This document shows, in pieces, positions 9,030 to 18,801 of a stretch of 64,000 nt of DNA. The notes below the pieces were generated by a model. The model was not told where the DNA came from and made no database searches. It saw only the letters and a list, made by a program, of their open reading frames with translations. Each line of letters begins with the position of its first letter. Within the stretch, counting starts at the first letter, position 1. The stretch is from contig NC_135246.1 in the NCBI RefSeq assembly GCF_947623445.1, positions 10,089,856 to 10,153,855 of the forward strand, given 5' to 3'. The translations under genes and the position numbers were made by a program. This stretch comes from Clavelina lepadiformis (Eukaryota > Chordata > Ascidiacea > Aplousobranchia > Clavelinidae).

Positions 9030-9884
9030 ACTAATTTCGATCACTTCGTTCTTTTGAGAAGTCATTTCCTTTTAGGAACACAATTTTAAGCGGGAACATT
9101 TTATGTGTGACGAGGTCTCCACCAATACGTGATATTAAAAAGACGAAAAATGTTGCAGTCCAATGCGCATGTGACGTCGACGTGGGCTGGTTTGATATGG
9201 TTTTGGCGATAGCGTATTGCAGGTCCAGGCTAAGCTGTAAATTATTTAGTAGTCGCATATTTGTTTTCTGTGGATTAGTTGTCCGAAACTTTTACTCTCA
9301 AAACATGCTGTAAAGTTTAGGTGGTTGTTTTATAAATTTTAGTAAAATGATTCTGTCCAAACTAAGAATGTAGGCATTCCTAGCCTATATATCGTTGCAA
9401 GCCAAAATTGAGGAAGGCTCGTGATGTAGTTTTGCGATAGTAGATTCTTGGTTTAATGTTCAATGGTCCCTGGTTCAATCGCGTGTCGAGGCAACTAATT
9501 TCGTTCACTTTGTTTTGTTGAAGTGTCAGTTCGCATTAGGAACACATTTTTCAGCTGGAAACACTGTGTTTATGACGATTTCGCAACCAATGCGTCATAT
9601 CTACTGGATGAAAAATGTCGAAGTGCAATGTGCATGTGACGTCGACGTGGGCTGGTTTGTTATTATTTTGTAATTCTGTCAAACTGAGAATGTAGGCATT
9701 CTTAGCCTAGATCTCGTTGCAAGCGAATATTGATGGAAGCTCGTGAAGTGGTTCTACGACAGTAGCTTCTTAGTTAAATGTACTTTGCATTGAAAAGCCT
9801 ATTTTTTAAAAATTGGCTCATGATCCTTTGAGCCGGATTTCAGTCAAAGTATATTTACTGGATCAAATAAAGATCGATCACCGC

Positions 9885-9956
9885 TCCCAGATGGTCTAGT
9901 GGTCAGGATTCCTGGCTTTCACCCAGGCGGCCCGGGTTCGATTCCCGGTCTGGGAA
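9885..9956 (+). tRNA. tRNA-Glu(TTC), F4
   Basis: Consensus copy. Confidence 0.95.
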
Positions 9957-9963
9957 AGTGCAT

Positions 9964-10034
9964 GCATTGATGGTTCAGTGGTAGAATTCTCGCCTGCCAC
10001 GCGGGAGGCCCGGGTTCGATTCCCGGTCAATGCA
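9964..10034 (+). tRNA. tRNA-Gly(GCC), F4
   Basis: Consensus copy. Confidence 0.95.
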
Positions 10035-10283
10035 TTTTCTTAACATTACCTGGATAACCTTTCGTGTGAGTGCCCAGAAAGTGTATTTTCGCTTTGATGA
10101 CAAAAATGTTTTGAAGAATAAAGATTGTTGTTCGTTAATAGGGAGGTATATGCCGTGATAACTTAGAGAAATGGATTGCTGAAAGAAAAATTCTAAATTT
10201 GCCAGAAAAATCTTCAATAAAACAAAAATTTCAAAGTCGGAATAATGATGAAATTAATCGTTGTTTTGGACCCGAACAATCGA

Positions 10284-10357
10284 GGTCGATTAGCTCAGTT
10301 GGCTAGAGCGTCGTGCTAATAACGCGAATGTCGCGGGTTCGAGCCCCGTATTGGCCA
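10284..10357 (+). tRNA. tRNA-Ile(AAT), F4, B-type
   Basis: C3 to T gives a T-G wobble in the acceptor stem, and T to C in the D loop. Likely still foldable. Confidence 0.9.
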
Positions 10358-10363
10358 AAGCTT

Positions 10364-10436
10364 GCCTCGATGGCTCAGTTGGGAGAGCGTTAGACTGAAG
10401 ATCTAAAGGTCCCTGGTTCAATCCCGGGTCGAGGCA
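10364..10436 (+). tRNA. tRNA-Phe(GAA), F4, B-type
   Basis: A9 to G (GATGGCTC). Otherwise consensus. Confidence 0.9.
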
Positions 10437-11290
10437 ACTAATTTCGATTACTTCGTTCTTTTAAGAAGTCATTTCCTTTTAGGAGCACAATTTTAAGCGG
10501 GAACATTTTATGTGTGACTAGGTCTCCACCAATGCGTGATATTAAAAAGACGAAAAATGTTGCAATCCAATGCGCATGTGACGTCGACGTGTGCTGGTTT
10601 GATATGGTTTTGGCGATAGCGTATTGCAGGTCCAGGCTAAGCTGTAAATTATTTAGAAGTCGCATATTTGTTTTCCGTGGATTAGTTGTTCGAAACTTTT
10701 ACTCTCAAAACATGCTGTAAAGTTTAGGTGGTTGTTTTATAAATTTTAGTAAAATGATTCTGTCCAAACTAAGAATGTAGGCATTCCTAGCCTATATATC
10801 GTTGCAAGCCAAAATTGAGGAAGACTCGTGATGTAGTTTTGCGATAGTAGCTTCTTGGTTTAATGTTCAATGGTCCCTGGTTCAATCGCGTGTCGAGGCA
10901 ACTAATTTCGTTCACTTTGTTTTGTTGAGGTGTCAGTTCGCATTAGGAACACATTTTTCAGCTGGAAACACTGTGTTTATGACGATTTCGCAACCAATGC
11001 GTCATATCTACTGGATGAAAAATGTCGAAGTGCAATTTGCATGTGACGTCGACGTGGGCTGGTTTGTTATTATTTTGTATAACTGTCAAACTGAGAATGT
11101 AGGCATTCTTAGCCTAGATCTCGTTGCAAGCGAATATTGATGGAGGCTCGTGAAGTGTTCTACGACAGTAGCTTCTTAGTTAAATGTACTTTGCATTGAA
11201 AAGCCAATTTTTTTGAAATTGGCTCATGATCCCTTGAACCGGATTTCAGTCAAAGTATATTTACTGGATCAAATAAAGATCGATCGCCGC

Positions 11291-11362
11291 TCCCAGATGG
11301 TCTAGTGGTCAGGATTCCTGGCTTTCACCCAGGCGGCCCGGGTTCGATTCCCGGTCTGGGAA
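11291..11362 (+). tRNA. tRNA-Glu(TTC), F5
   Basis: Consensus copy. Confidence 0.95.
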
Positions 11363-11369
11363 AGTGCAT

Positions 11370-11440
11370 GCATTGATGGTTCAGTGGTAGAATTCTCGCC
11401 TGCCACGCGGGAGGCCCGGGTTCGATTCCCGGTCAATGCA
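11370..11440 (+). tRNA. tRNA-Gly(GCC), F5
   Basis: Consensus copy. Confidence 0.95.
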
Positions 11441-11444
11441 TTTT
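11441..11444 (+). terminator. Pol III T-run after tRNA-Gly (reference copy)
   Basis: TTTT directly follows the last base of tRNA-Gly. The same occurs in every unit. No such run lies between Glu and Gly. Confidence 0.8.
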
Positions 11445-11690
11445 CTTAACATTACCTGGATAACCTTTCGTGTGAGTGCCCAGAAAGTGTATTTTCGCTT
11501 TGATGACAAAAATGTTTTGAAGAATAAGGATTGTTGTTCGTTAATAGGGAGGTATATGCCGTGATAACTTAATGAGATGGATTGCTGAAAGAAAAATTCT
11601 CAATTTGCCAGAAAATTCTTCAATAAAACCAAAATTTTAAAGTCGGAATAATGGTGAAATTAATCGTTGTTTTGGACCCCAAACAATCGA
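11445..11690 (+). repeat. Gly-Ile intergenic spacer (reference copy)
   Basis: About 250 bp separating the two tRNA pairs, AT-rich and nearly constant between units. No gene recognised. It is the natural place for upstream signals of the Ile-Phe transcript, but no named motif is visible. Confidence 0.7.
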
Positions 11691-11764
11691 GGCCGATTAG
11701 CTCAGTTGGTTAGAGCGTCGTGCTAATAACGCGAATGTCGCGGGTTCGAGCCCCGTATTGGCCA
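11691..11764 (+). tRNA. tRNA-Ile(AAT), F5
   Basis: Consensus copy. Confidence 0.95.
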
Positions 11765-11770
11765 AAGCTT

Positions 11771-11843
11771 GCCTCGATAGCTCAGTTGGGAGAGCGTTAG
11801 ACTGAAGATCTAAAGGTCCCTGGTTCAATCCCGGGTCGAGGCA
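11771..11843 (+). tRNA. tRNA-Phe(GAA), F5
   Basis: Consensus copy. Confidence 0.95.
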
Positions 11844-12278
11844 ACTAATTTCGATCACTTCGTTCTTTTGAGAAGTCATTTCCTTTTAGGAACACAATTT
11901 TAAGCGGGAACATTTTATGTGTGACGAGGTCTCCACCAATACGTGATATTAAAAAGACGAAAAATGTTGCAGTCCAATGCGCATGTGACGTCGACGTGGG
12001 CTGGTTTGATATGGTTTTGGCGATAGCGTATTGCAGGTCCAGGCTAAGCTGTAAATTATTTAGTAGTCGCATATTTGTTTTCTGTGGATTAGTTGTCCGA
12101 AACTTTTACTCTCAAAACATGCTGTAAAGTTTAGGTGGTTGTTTTATAAATTTTAGTAAAATGATTCTGTCCAAACTAAGAATGTAGGCATTCCTAGCCT
12201 ATATATCGTTGCAAGCCAAAATTGAGGAAGGCTCGTGATGTAGTTTTGCGATAGTAGATTCTTGGTTTAATGTTCAAT
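11844..12278 (+). repeat. Spacer A (reference copy)
   Basis: About 435 bp, present in all full units. Contains tgacgtcgacgtgggctgg and, later, the small hairpin GAATG-TAGG-CATTC. Both recur in spacer B. About 180 bp in its middle are absent from B. Confidence 0.85.
11866..11869 (+). terminator. Pol III T-run after tRNA-Phe (reference copy)
   Basis: TTTT in the stretch TTCTTTTGAG is the first run of four T after the Ile-Phe pair. Nothing terminator-like separates Ile from Phe. Confidence 0.65.
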
Positions 12279-12307
12279 GGTCCCTGGTTCAATCGCGTGT
12301 CGAGGCA
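12279..12307 (+). pseudogene. tRNA-Phe 3' remnant (reference copy)
   Basis: Start of the duplicated spacer, 508 nt after the start of tRNA-Phe. Confidence 0.8.
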
Positions 12308-12698
12308 ACTAATTTCGTTCACTTTGTTTTGTTGAGGTGTCAGTTCGCATTAGGAACACATTTTTCAGCTGGAAACACTGTGTTTATGACGATTTCGCAA
12401 CCAATGCGTCATATCTACTGGATGAAAAATGTCGAAGTGCAATGTGCATGTGACGTCGACGTGGGCTGGTTTGTTATTATTTTGTAATTCTGTCAAACTG
12501 AGAATGTAGGCATTCTTAGCCTAGATCTCGTTGCAAGCGAATATTGATGGAAGCTCGTGAAGTGGTTCTACGACAGTAGCTTCTTAGTTAAATGTACTTT
12601 GCATTGAAAAGCCTATTTTTTAAAAATTGGCTCATGATCCTTTGAGCCGGATTTCAGTCAAAGTATATTTACTGGATCAAATAAAGATCGATCACCGC
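12308..12698 (+). repeat. Spacer B, diverged duplicate of spacer A (reference copy)
   Basis: Alignable by eye to spacer A from the tRNA-Phe 3' end onward, with many substitutions and one large gap. No gene recognised. Leads into tRNA-Glu of the next unit. Confidence 0.85.
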
Positions 12699-12770
12699 TC
12701 CCAGATGGTCTAGTGGTCAGGATTCCTGGCTTTCACCCAGGCGGCCCGGGTTCGATTCCCGGTCTGGGAA
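12699..12770 (+). tRNA. tRNA-Glu(TTC), F6
   Basis: Consensus copy. Confidence 0.95.
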
Positions 12771-12777
12771 AGTGCAT

Positions 12778-12848
12778 GCATTGATGGTTCAGTGGTAGAA
12801 TTCTCGCCTGCCACGCGGGAGGCCCGGGTTCGATTCCCGGTCAATGCA
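12778..12848 (+). tRNA. tRNA-Gly(GCC), F6
   Basis: Consensus copy. Confidence 0.95.
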
Positions 12849-13097
12849 TTTTCTTAACATTACCTGGATAACCTTTCGTGTGAGTGCCCAGAAAGTGTAT
12901 TTTCGCTTTGATGACAAAAATGTTTTGAAGAATAAAGATTGTTGTTCGTTAATAGGGAGGTATATGCCGTGATAACTTAGAGAAATGGATTGCTGAAAGA
13001 AAAATTCTAAATTTGCCAGAAAAATCTTCAATAAAACAAAAATTTCAAAGTCGGAATAATGATGAAATTAATCGTTGTTTTGGACCCGAACAATCGA

Positions 13098-13171
13098 GGT
13101 CGATTAGCTCAGTTGGCTAGAGCGTCGTGCTAATAACGCGAATGTCGCGGGTTCGAGCCCCGTATTGGCCA
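13098..13171 (+). tRNA. tRNA-Ile(AAT), F6, B-type
   Basis: Same two changes as F4. Confidence 0.9.
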
Positions 13172-13177
13172 AAGCTT

Positions 13178-13250
13178 GCCTCGATGGCTCAGTTGGGAGA
13201 GCGTTAGACTGAAGATCTAAAGGTCCCTGGTTCAATCCCGGGTCGAGGCA
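13178..13250 (+). tRNA. tRNA-Phe(GAA), F6, B-type
   Basis: A9 to G as in F4. Confidence 0.9.
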
Positions 13251-14104
13251 ACTAATTTCGATTACTTCGTTCTTTTAAGAAGTCATTTCCTTTTAGGAGC
13301 ACAATTTTAAGCGGGAACATTTTATGTGTGACTAGGTCTCCACCAATGCGTGATATTAAAAAGACGAAAAATGTTGCAATCCAATGCGCATGTGACGTCG
13401 ACGTGTGCTGGTTTGATATGGTTTTGGCGATAGCGTATTGCAGGTCCAGGCTAAGCTGTAAATTATTTAGAAGTCGCATATTTGTTTTCCGTGGATTAGT
13501 TGTTCGAAACTTTTACTCTCAAAACATGCTGTAAAGTTTAGGTGGTTGTTTTATAAATTTTAGTAAAATGATTCTGTCCAAACTAAGAATGTAGGCATTC
13601 CTAGCCTATATATCGTTGCAAGCCAAAATTGAGGAAGACTCGTGATGTAGTTTTGCGATAGTAGCTTCTTGGTTTAATGTTCAATGGTCCCTGGTTCAAT
13701 CGCGTGTCGAGGCAACTAATTTCGTTCACTTTGTTTTGTTGAGGTGTCAGTTCGCATTAGGAACACATTTTTCAGCTGGAAACACTGTGTTTATGACGAT
13801 TTCGCAACCAATGCGTCATATCTACTGGATGAAAAATGTCGAAGTGCAATTTGCATGTGACGTCGACGTGGGCTGGTTTGTTATTATTTTGTATAACTGT
13901 CAAACTGAGAATGTAGGCATTCTTAGCCTAGATCTCGTTGCAAGCGAATATTGATGGAGGCTCGTGAAGTGTTCTACGACAGTAGCTTCTTAGTTAAATG
14001 TACTTTGCATTGAAAAGCCAATTTTTTTGAAATTGGCTCATGATCCCTTGAACCGGATTTCAGTCAAAGTATATTTACTGGATCAAATAAAGATCGATCG
14101 CCGC

Positions 14105-14176
14105 TCCCAGATGGTCTAGTGGTCAGGATTCCTGGCTTTCACCCAGGCGGCCCGGGTTCGATTCCCGGTCTGGGAA
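14105..14176 (+). tRNA. tRNA-Glu(TTC), F7
   Basis: Consensus copy. Confidence 0.95.
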
Positions 14177-14183
14177 AGTGCAT

Positions 14184-14254
14184 GCATTGATGGTTCAGTG
14201 GTAGAATTCTCGCCTGCCACGCGGGAGGCCCGGGTTCGATTCCCGGTCAATGCA
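14184..14254 (+). tRNA. tRNA-Gly(GCC), F7
   Basis: Consensus copy. Confidence 0.95.
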
Positions 14255-14504
14255 TTTTCTTAACATTACCTGGATAACCTTTCGTGTGAGTGCCCAGAAA
14301 GTGTATTTTCGCTTTGATGACAAAAATGTTTTGAAGAATAAGGATTGTTGTTCGTTAATAGGGAGGTATATGCCGTGATAACTTAATGAGATGGATTGCT
14401 GAAAGAAAAATTCTCAATTTGCCAGAAAATTCTTCAATAAAACCAAAATTTTAAAGTCGGAATAATGGTGAAATTAATCGTTGTTTTGGACCCCAAACAA
14501 TCGA

Positions 14505-14578
14505 GGCCGATTAGCTCAGTTGGTTAGAGCGTCGTGCTAATAACGCGAATGTCGCGGGTTCGAGCCCCGTATTGGCCA
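14505..14578 (+). tRNA. tRNA-Ile(AAT), F7
   Basis: Consensus copy. Confidence 0.95.
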
Positions 14579-14584
14579 AAGCTT

Positions 14585-14657
14585 GCCTCGATAGCTCAGT
14601 TGGGAGAGCGTTAGACTGAAGATCTAAAGGTCCCTGGTTCAATCCCGGGTCGAGGCA
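14585..14657 (+). tRNA. tRNA-Phe(GAA), F7
   Basis: Consensus copy. Confidence 0.95.
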
Positions 14658-15512
14658 ACTAATTTCGATCACTTCGTTCTTTTGAGAAGTCATTTCCTTT
14701 TAGGAACACAATTTTAAGCGGGAACATTTTATGTGTGACGAGGTCTCCACCAATACGTGATATTAAAAAGACGAAAAATGTTGCAGTCCAATGCGCATGT
14801 GACGTCGACGTGGGCTGGTTTGATATGGTTTTGGCGATAGCGTATTGCAGGTCCAGGCTAAGCTGTAAATTATTTAGTAGTCGCATATTTGTTTTCTGTG
14901 GATTAGTTGTCCGAAACTTTTACTCTCAAAACATGCTGTAAAGTTTAGGTGGTTGTTTTATAAATTTTAGTAAAATGATTCTGTCCAAACTAAGAATGTA
15001 GGCATTCCTAGCCTATATATCGTTGCAAGCCAAAATTGAGGAAGGCTCGTGATGTAGTTTTGCGATAGTAGATTCTTGGTTTAATGTTCAATGGTCCCTG
15101 GTTCAATCGCGTGTCGAGGCAACTAATTTCGTTCACTTTGTTTTGTTGAGGTGTCAGTTCGCATTAGGAACACATTTTTCAGCTGGAAACACTGTGTTTA
15201 TGACGATTTCGCAACCAATGCGTCATATCTACTGGATGAAAAATGTCGAAGTGCAATGTGCATGTGACGTCGACGTGGGCTGGTTTGTTATTATTTTGTA
15301 ATTCTGTCAAACTGAGAATGTAGGCATTCTTAGCCTAGATCTCGTTGCAAGCGAATATTGATGGAAGCTCGTGAAGTGGTTCTACGACAGTAGCTTCTTA
15401 GTTAAATGTACTTTGCATTGAAAAGCCTATTTTTTAAAAATTGGCTCATGATCCTTTGAGCCGGATTTCAGTCAAAGTATATTTACTGGATCAAATAAAG
15501 ATCGATCACCGC

Positions 15513-15584
15513 TCCCAGATGGTCTAGTGGTCAGGATTCCTGGCTTTCACCCAGGCGGCCCGGGTTCGATTCCCGGTCTGGGAA
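15513..15584 (+). tRNA. tRNA-Glu(TTC), F8
   Basis: Consensus copy. Confidence 0.95.
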
Positions 15585-15591
15585 AGTGCAT

Positions 15592-15662
15592 GCATTGATG
15601 GTTCAGTGGTAGAATTCTCGCCTGCCACGCGGGAGGCCCGGGTTCGATTCCCGGTCAATGCA
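15592..15662 (+). tRNA. tRNA-Gly(GCC), F8
   Basis: Consensus copy. Confidence 0.95.
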
Positions 15663-15912
15663 TTTTCTTAACATTACCTGGATAACCTTTCGTGTGAGTG
15701 CCCAGAAAGTGTATTTTCGCTTTGATGACAAAAATGTTTTGAAGAATAAGGATTGTTGTTCGTTAATAGGGAGGTATATGCCGTGATAACTTAGAGAAAT
15801 GGATTGCTGAAAGAAAAATTCTCAATTTGCTAGAAAATTCTTCAATAAAACAAAAATTTCAAAGTCGGAATAATGGTGAAATTAATCGTTGTTTTGGACC
15901 CCAAACAATCGT

Positions 15913-15985
15913 GGCCGATTAGCTCAGTTGGGAGAGCGTTAGACTGAAGATCTAAAGGTCCCTGGTTCAATCCCGGGTCGAGGCA
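15913..15985 (+). pseudogene. tRNA-Ile/Phe hybrid, F8
   Basis: The first about 19 nt are tRNA-Ile (GGCCGATTAG...), the rest is tRNA-Phe with anticodon GAA. The join lies in the shared D-arm string TAGCTCAGTTGG and removes 80 bp. The 5' acceptor strand GGCCGAT no longer pairs with TCGAGGC, so it should not fold as a working tRNA. Confidence 0.9.
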
Positions 15986-16841
15986 ACTAATTTCGATTAC
16001 TTCGTTCTTTTGAGAAGTCATTTCCTTTTAGGAACACAATTTTAAGCGGGAACATTTTATGTGTGACGAGGTCTCAACCAATGCGTGATATTAAAAAGAC
16101 GAAAAATGTTGCAGTCCAATGCGCATGTGACGTCGACGTGGGCTGGTTTGATATGGTTTTGGCGATAGCGGATTGCAGGTCCAGGCTAAGCTGTAAATTA
16201 TTTAGAAGTCGCATATTTGTTTTCCGTGGATTAGTTGTCCGAAACTTTTACTCTCAAAACATGCTGTAAAGTTTAGGTGGTTGTTTTATAAATTTTAGTA
16301 AAATGATTCTGTCCAAACTAAGAATGTAGGCATTCCTAGCCTATATATCGTTGCAAGCCAAAATTGAGGAAGGCTCGTGATGTAGTTTTGCGATAGTAGC
16401 TTCTTGGTTTAATGTTCAATGGTCCCTGGTTCAATCGCGTGTCGAGGCAACTAATTTCGTTTACTTTGTTTTGTTGAGGTGTCAGTTCGCATTAGGAACA
16501 CATTTTTTCAGCTGGAAACACTGTGTTTATGACGATTTCGCAACCAATGCGTCATATCTACTGGATGAAAAATTTCGAAGTGCAATGTGCATGTGACGTC
16601 GACGTGGGCTGGTTTGTTATTATTTTGTAATTCTGTCAAACTGAGAATGTAGGCATTCTTAGCCTAGATCTCGTTGCAAGCGAATATTGATGGAGGCTCG
16701 TGAATTGGTTCTACGACAGTAGCTTCTTAGTTAAATGTACTTTGCATTGAAAAGCCTATTTTTTTAAAATTGGCTCATGATCCCTTGAGCCGGATTTCAG
16801 TCAAAGTATATTTACTGGATCAAATAAAGATCGATCGCCGC

Positions 16842-16913
16842 TCCCAGATGGTCAAGTGGTCAGGATTTCTGGCTTTAACCCAGGCGGCCCGGGTTCGATT
16901 CCCGGTCTGGGAA
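16842..16913 (+). tRNA. tRNA-Glu-like with anticodon TTA (ochre-suppressor type), F9
   Basis: The anticodon loop is CTTTAAC instead of CTTTCAC, so the anticodon is UUA, which pairs with the stop codon UAA. The stem is still paired (TCTGG/CCAGG with one wobble). T to A in the D arm (GTCAAGTGG) and C to T at the stem top are further changes. It is identical in the inverted copy at 22944-23015. Charging by GluRS would be weakened by loss of C36, so this may be silent or mischarged. Confidence 0.85.
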
Positions 16914-16920
16914 AGTGCAT

Positions 16921-16991
16921 GCATTGATGGTTCAGTGGTAGAATTCTCGCCTGCCACGCGGGAGGCCCGGGTTCGATTCCCGGTCAATGCA
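16921..16991 (+). tRNA. tRNA-Gly(GCC), F9
   Basis: Consensus copy, 7 nt after the Glu(UUA) gene. Confidence 0.95.
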
Positions 16992-17241
16992 TTTTCTTAA
17001 CATTACCTGGATAACCTTTCGTGTGAGTGCCCAGAAAGTGTATTTTCGCTTTGATGACAAAAATGTTTTGAAGAATAAGGATTGTTGTTCGTTAATAGGG
17101 AGGTATATGCCGTGATAACTTAATGAGATGGATTGCTGAAAGAAAAATTCTCAATTTGCCAGAAAATTCTTCAATAAAACCAAAATTTTAAAGTCGGAAT
17201 AATGGTGAAATTAATCGTTGTTTTGGACCCCAAACAATCGA

Positions 17242-17315
17242 GGCCGATTAGCTCAGTTGGTTAGAGCGTCGTGCTAATAACGCGAATGTCGCGGGTTCGA
17301 GCCCCGTATTGGCCA
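17242..17315 (+). tRNA. tRNA-Ile(AAT), F9
   Basis: Consensus copy. Confidence 0.95.
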
Positions 17316-17321
17316 AAGCTT

Positions 17322-17394
17322 GCCTCGATAGCTCAGTTGGGAGAGCGTTAGACTGAAGATCTAAAGGTCCCTGGTTCAATCCCGGGTCGAGGCA
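17322..17394 (+). tRNA. tRNA-Phe(GAA), F9
   Basis: Consensus copy. Confidence 0.95.
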
Positions 17395-18249
17395 ACTAAT
17401 TTCGATCACTTCGTTCTTTTGAGAAGTCATTTCCTTTTAGGAACACAATTTTAAGCGGGAACATTTTATGTGTGACGAGATCTCCACCAATACGTGATAT
17501 TAAAAAGACGAAAAATGTTGCAGTCCAATGCGCATGTGACGTCGACGTGGGCTGGTTTGATATGGTTTTGGCGATAGCGTATTGCAGGTCCAGGCTAAGC
17601 TGTAAATTATTTAGTAGTCGCATATTTGTTTTCTGTGGATTAGTTGTCCGAAACTTTTACTCTCAAAACATGCTGTAAAGTTTAGGTGGTTGTTTTATAA
17701 ATTTTAGTAAAATGATTCTGTCCAAACTAAGAATGTAGGCATTCCTAGCCTATATATCGTTGCAAGCCAAAATTGAGGAAGGCTCGTGATGTAGTTTTGC
17801 GATAGTAGATTCTTGGTTTAATGTTCAATGGTCCCTGGTTCAATCGCGTGTCGAGGCAACTAATTTCGTTCACTTTGTTTTGTTGAGGTGTCAGTTCGCA
17901 TTAGGAACACATTTTTCAGCTGGAAACACTGTGTTTATGACGATTTCGCAACCAATGCGTCATATCTACTGGATGAAAAATGTCGAAGTGCAATGTGCAT
18001 GTGACGTCGACGTGGGCTGGTTTGTTATTATTTTGTAATTCTGTCAAACTGAGAATGTAGGCATTCTTAGCCTAGATCTCGTTGCAAGCGAATATTGATG
18101 GAAGCTCGTGAAGTGGTTCTACGACAGTAGCTTCTTAGTTAAATGTACTTTGCATTGAAAAGCCTATTTTTTAAAAATTGGCTCATGATCCTTTGAGCCG
18201 GATTTCAGTCAAAGTATATTTACTGGATCAAATAAAGATCGATCACCGC

Positions 18250-18321
18250 TCCCAGATGGTCTAGTGGTCAGGATTCCTGGCTTTCACCCAGGCGGCCCGG
18301 GTTCGATTCCCGGTCTGGGAA
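18250..18321 (+). tRNA. tRNA-Glu(TTC), F10
   Basis: Consensus copy. Confidence 0.95.
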
Positions 18322-18328
18322 AGTGCAT

Positions 18329-18399
18329 GCATTGATGGTTCAGTGGTAGAATTCTCGCCTGCCACGCGGGAGGCCCGGGTTCGATTCCCGGTCAATGCA
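18329..18399 (+). tRNA. tRNA-Gly(GCC), F10
   Basis: Consensus copy. Confidence 0.95.
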
Positions 18400-18648
18400 T
18401 TTTCTTAACATTACCTGGATAACCTTTCGTGTGAGTGCCCAGAAAGTGTATTTTCGCTTTGATGACAAAAATGTTTTGAAGAATAAAGATTGTTGTTCGT
18501 TAATAGGGAGGTATATGCCGTGATAACTTAGAGAAATGGATTGCTGAAAGAAAAATTCTCAATTTGCCAGAAAAATCTTCAATAAAACAAAAATTTCAAA
18601 GTCGGAATAATGATGAAATTAATCGTTGTTTTGGACCCGAACAATCGA

Positions 18649-18722
18649 GGTCGATTAGCTCAGTTGGCTAGAGCGTCGTGCTAATAACGCGAATGTCGCG
18701 GGTTCGAGCCCCGTATTGGCCA
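18649..18722 (+). tRNA. tRNA-Ile(AAT), F10, B-type
   Basis: Same two changes as F4. Confidence 0.9.
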
Positions 18723-18728
18723 AAGCTT

Positions 18729-18801
18729 GCCTCGATGGCTCAGTTGGGAGAGCGTTAGACTGAAGATCTAAAGGTCCCTGGTTCAATCCCGGGTCGAGGC
18801 A
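18729..18801 (+). tRNA. tRNA-Phe(GAA), F10, B-type
   Basis: A9 to G as in F4. Confidence 0.9.

Larger units (their letters stand above)
8477..14104 (+). repeat. Dimeric higher-order repeat, 2,814 bp (F3-F4, F5-F6; continues)
   Basis: Alternate units share private variants. F4, F6, F10 and F12 have Ile with GGTCGAT and GGCTAG and Phe with GATGGCTC. F3, F5, F7 and F11 have the consensus forms. Glu-to-Glu distance between alternate units is exactly 2,814 bp, except across the fused F8, where it is 2,737 bp. The dimer has been copied whole, recently. Confidence 0.9.
15635..17121 (+). repeat. Inverted duplication, left arm
   Basis: Matches the reverse complement of about 22736-24222 (paired coordinates sum to 39857). 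Shared rare marks are the Ile/Phe hybrid, the Glu(UUA) gene, a GTGGCC start at the hybrid, a six-T run near 16505 and AATTGG near 16703. Ends are approximate. Confidence 0.85.

Noticed and set aside
12279-12307. tRNA-Phe remnant as a tRNA-derived SINE
   Set aside because: The remnant is a 3' half, lacks the A box, has no A-rich tail or target duplication, and is explained by the A/B duplication.
16842-16913. Calling the UUA-anticodon gene a confirmed suppressor tRNA
   Set aside because: Sequence alone cannot show expression or charging; D-arm and identity-base changes could make it inactive.
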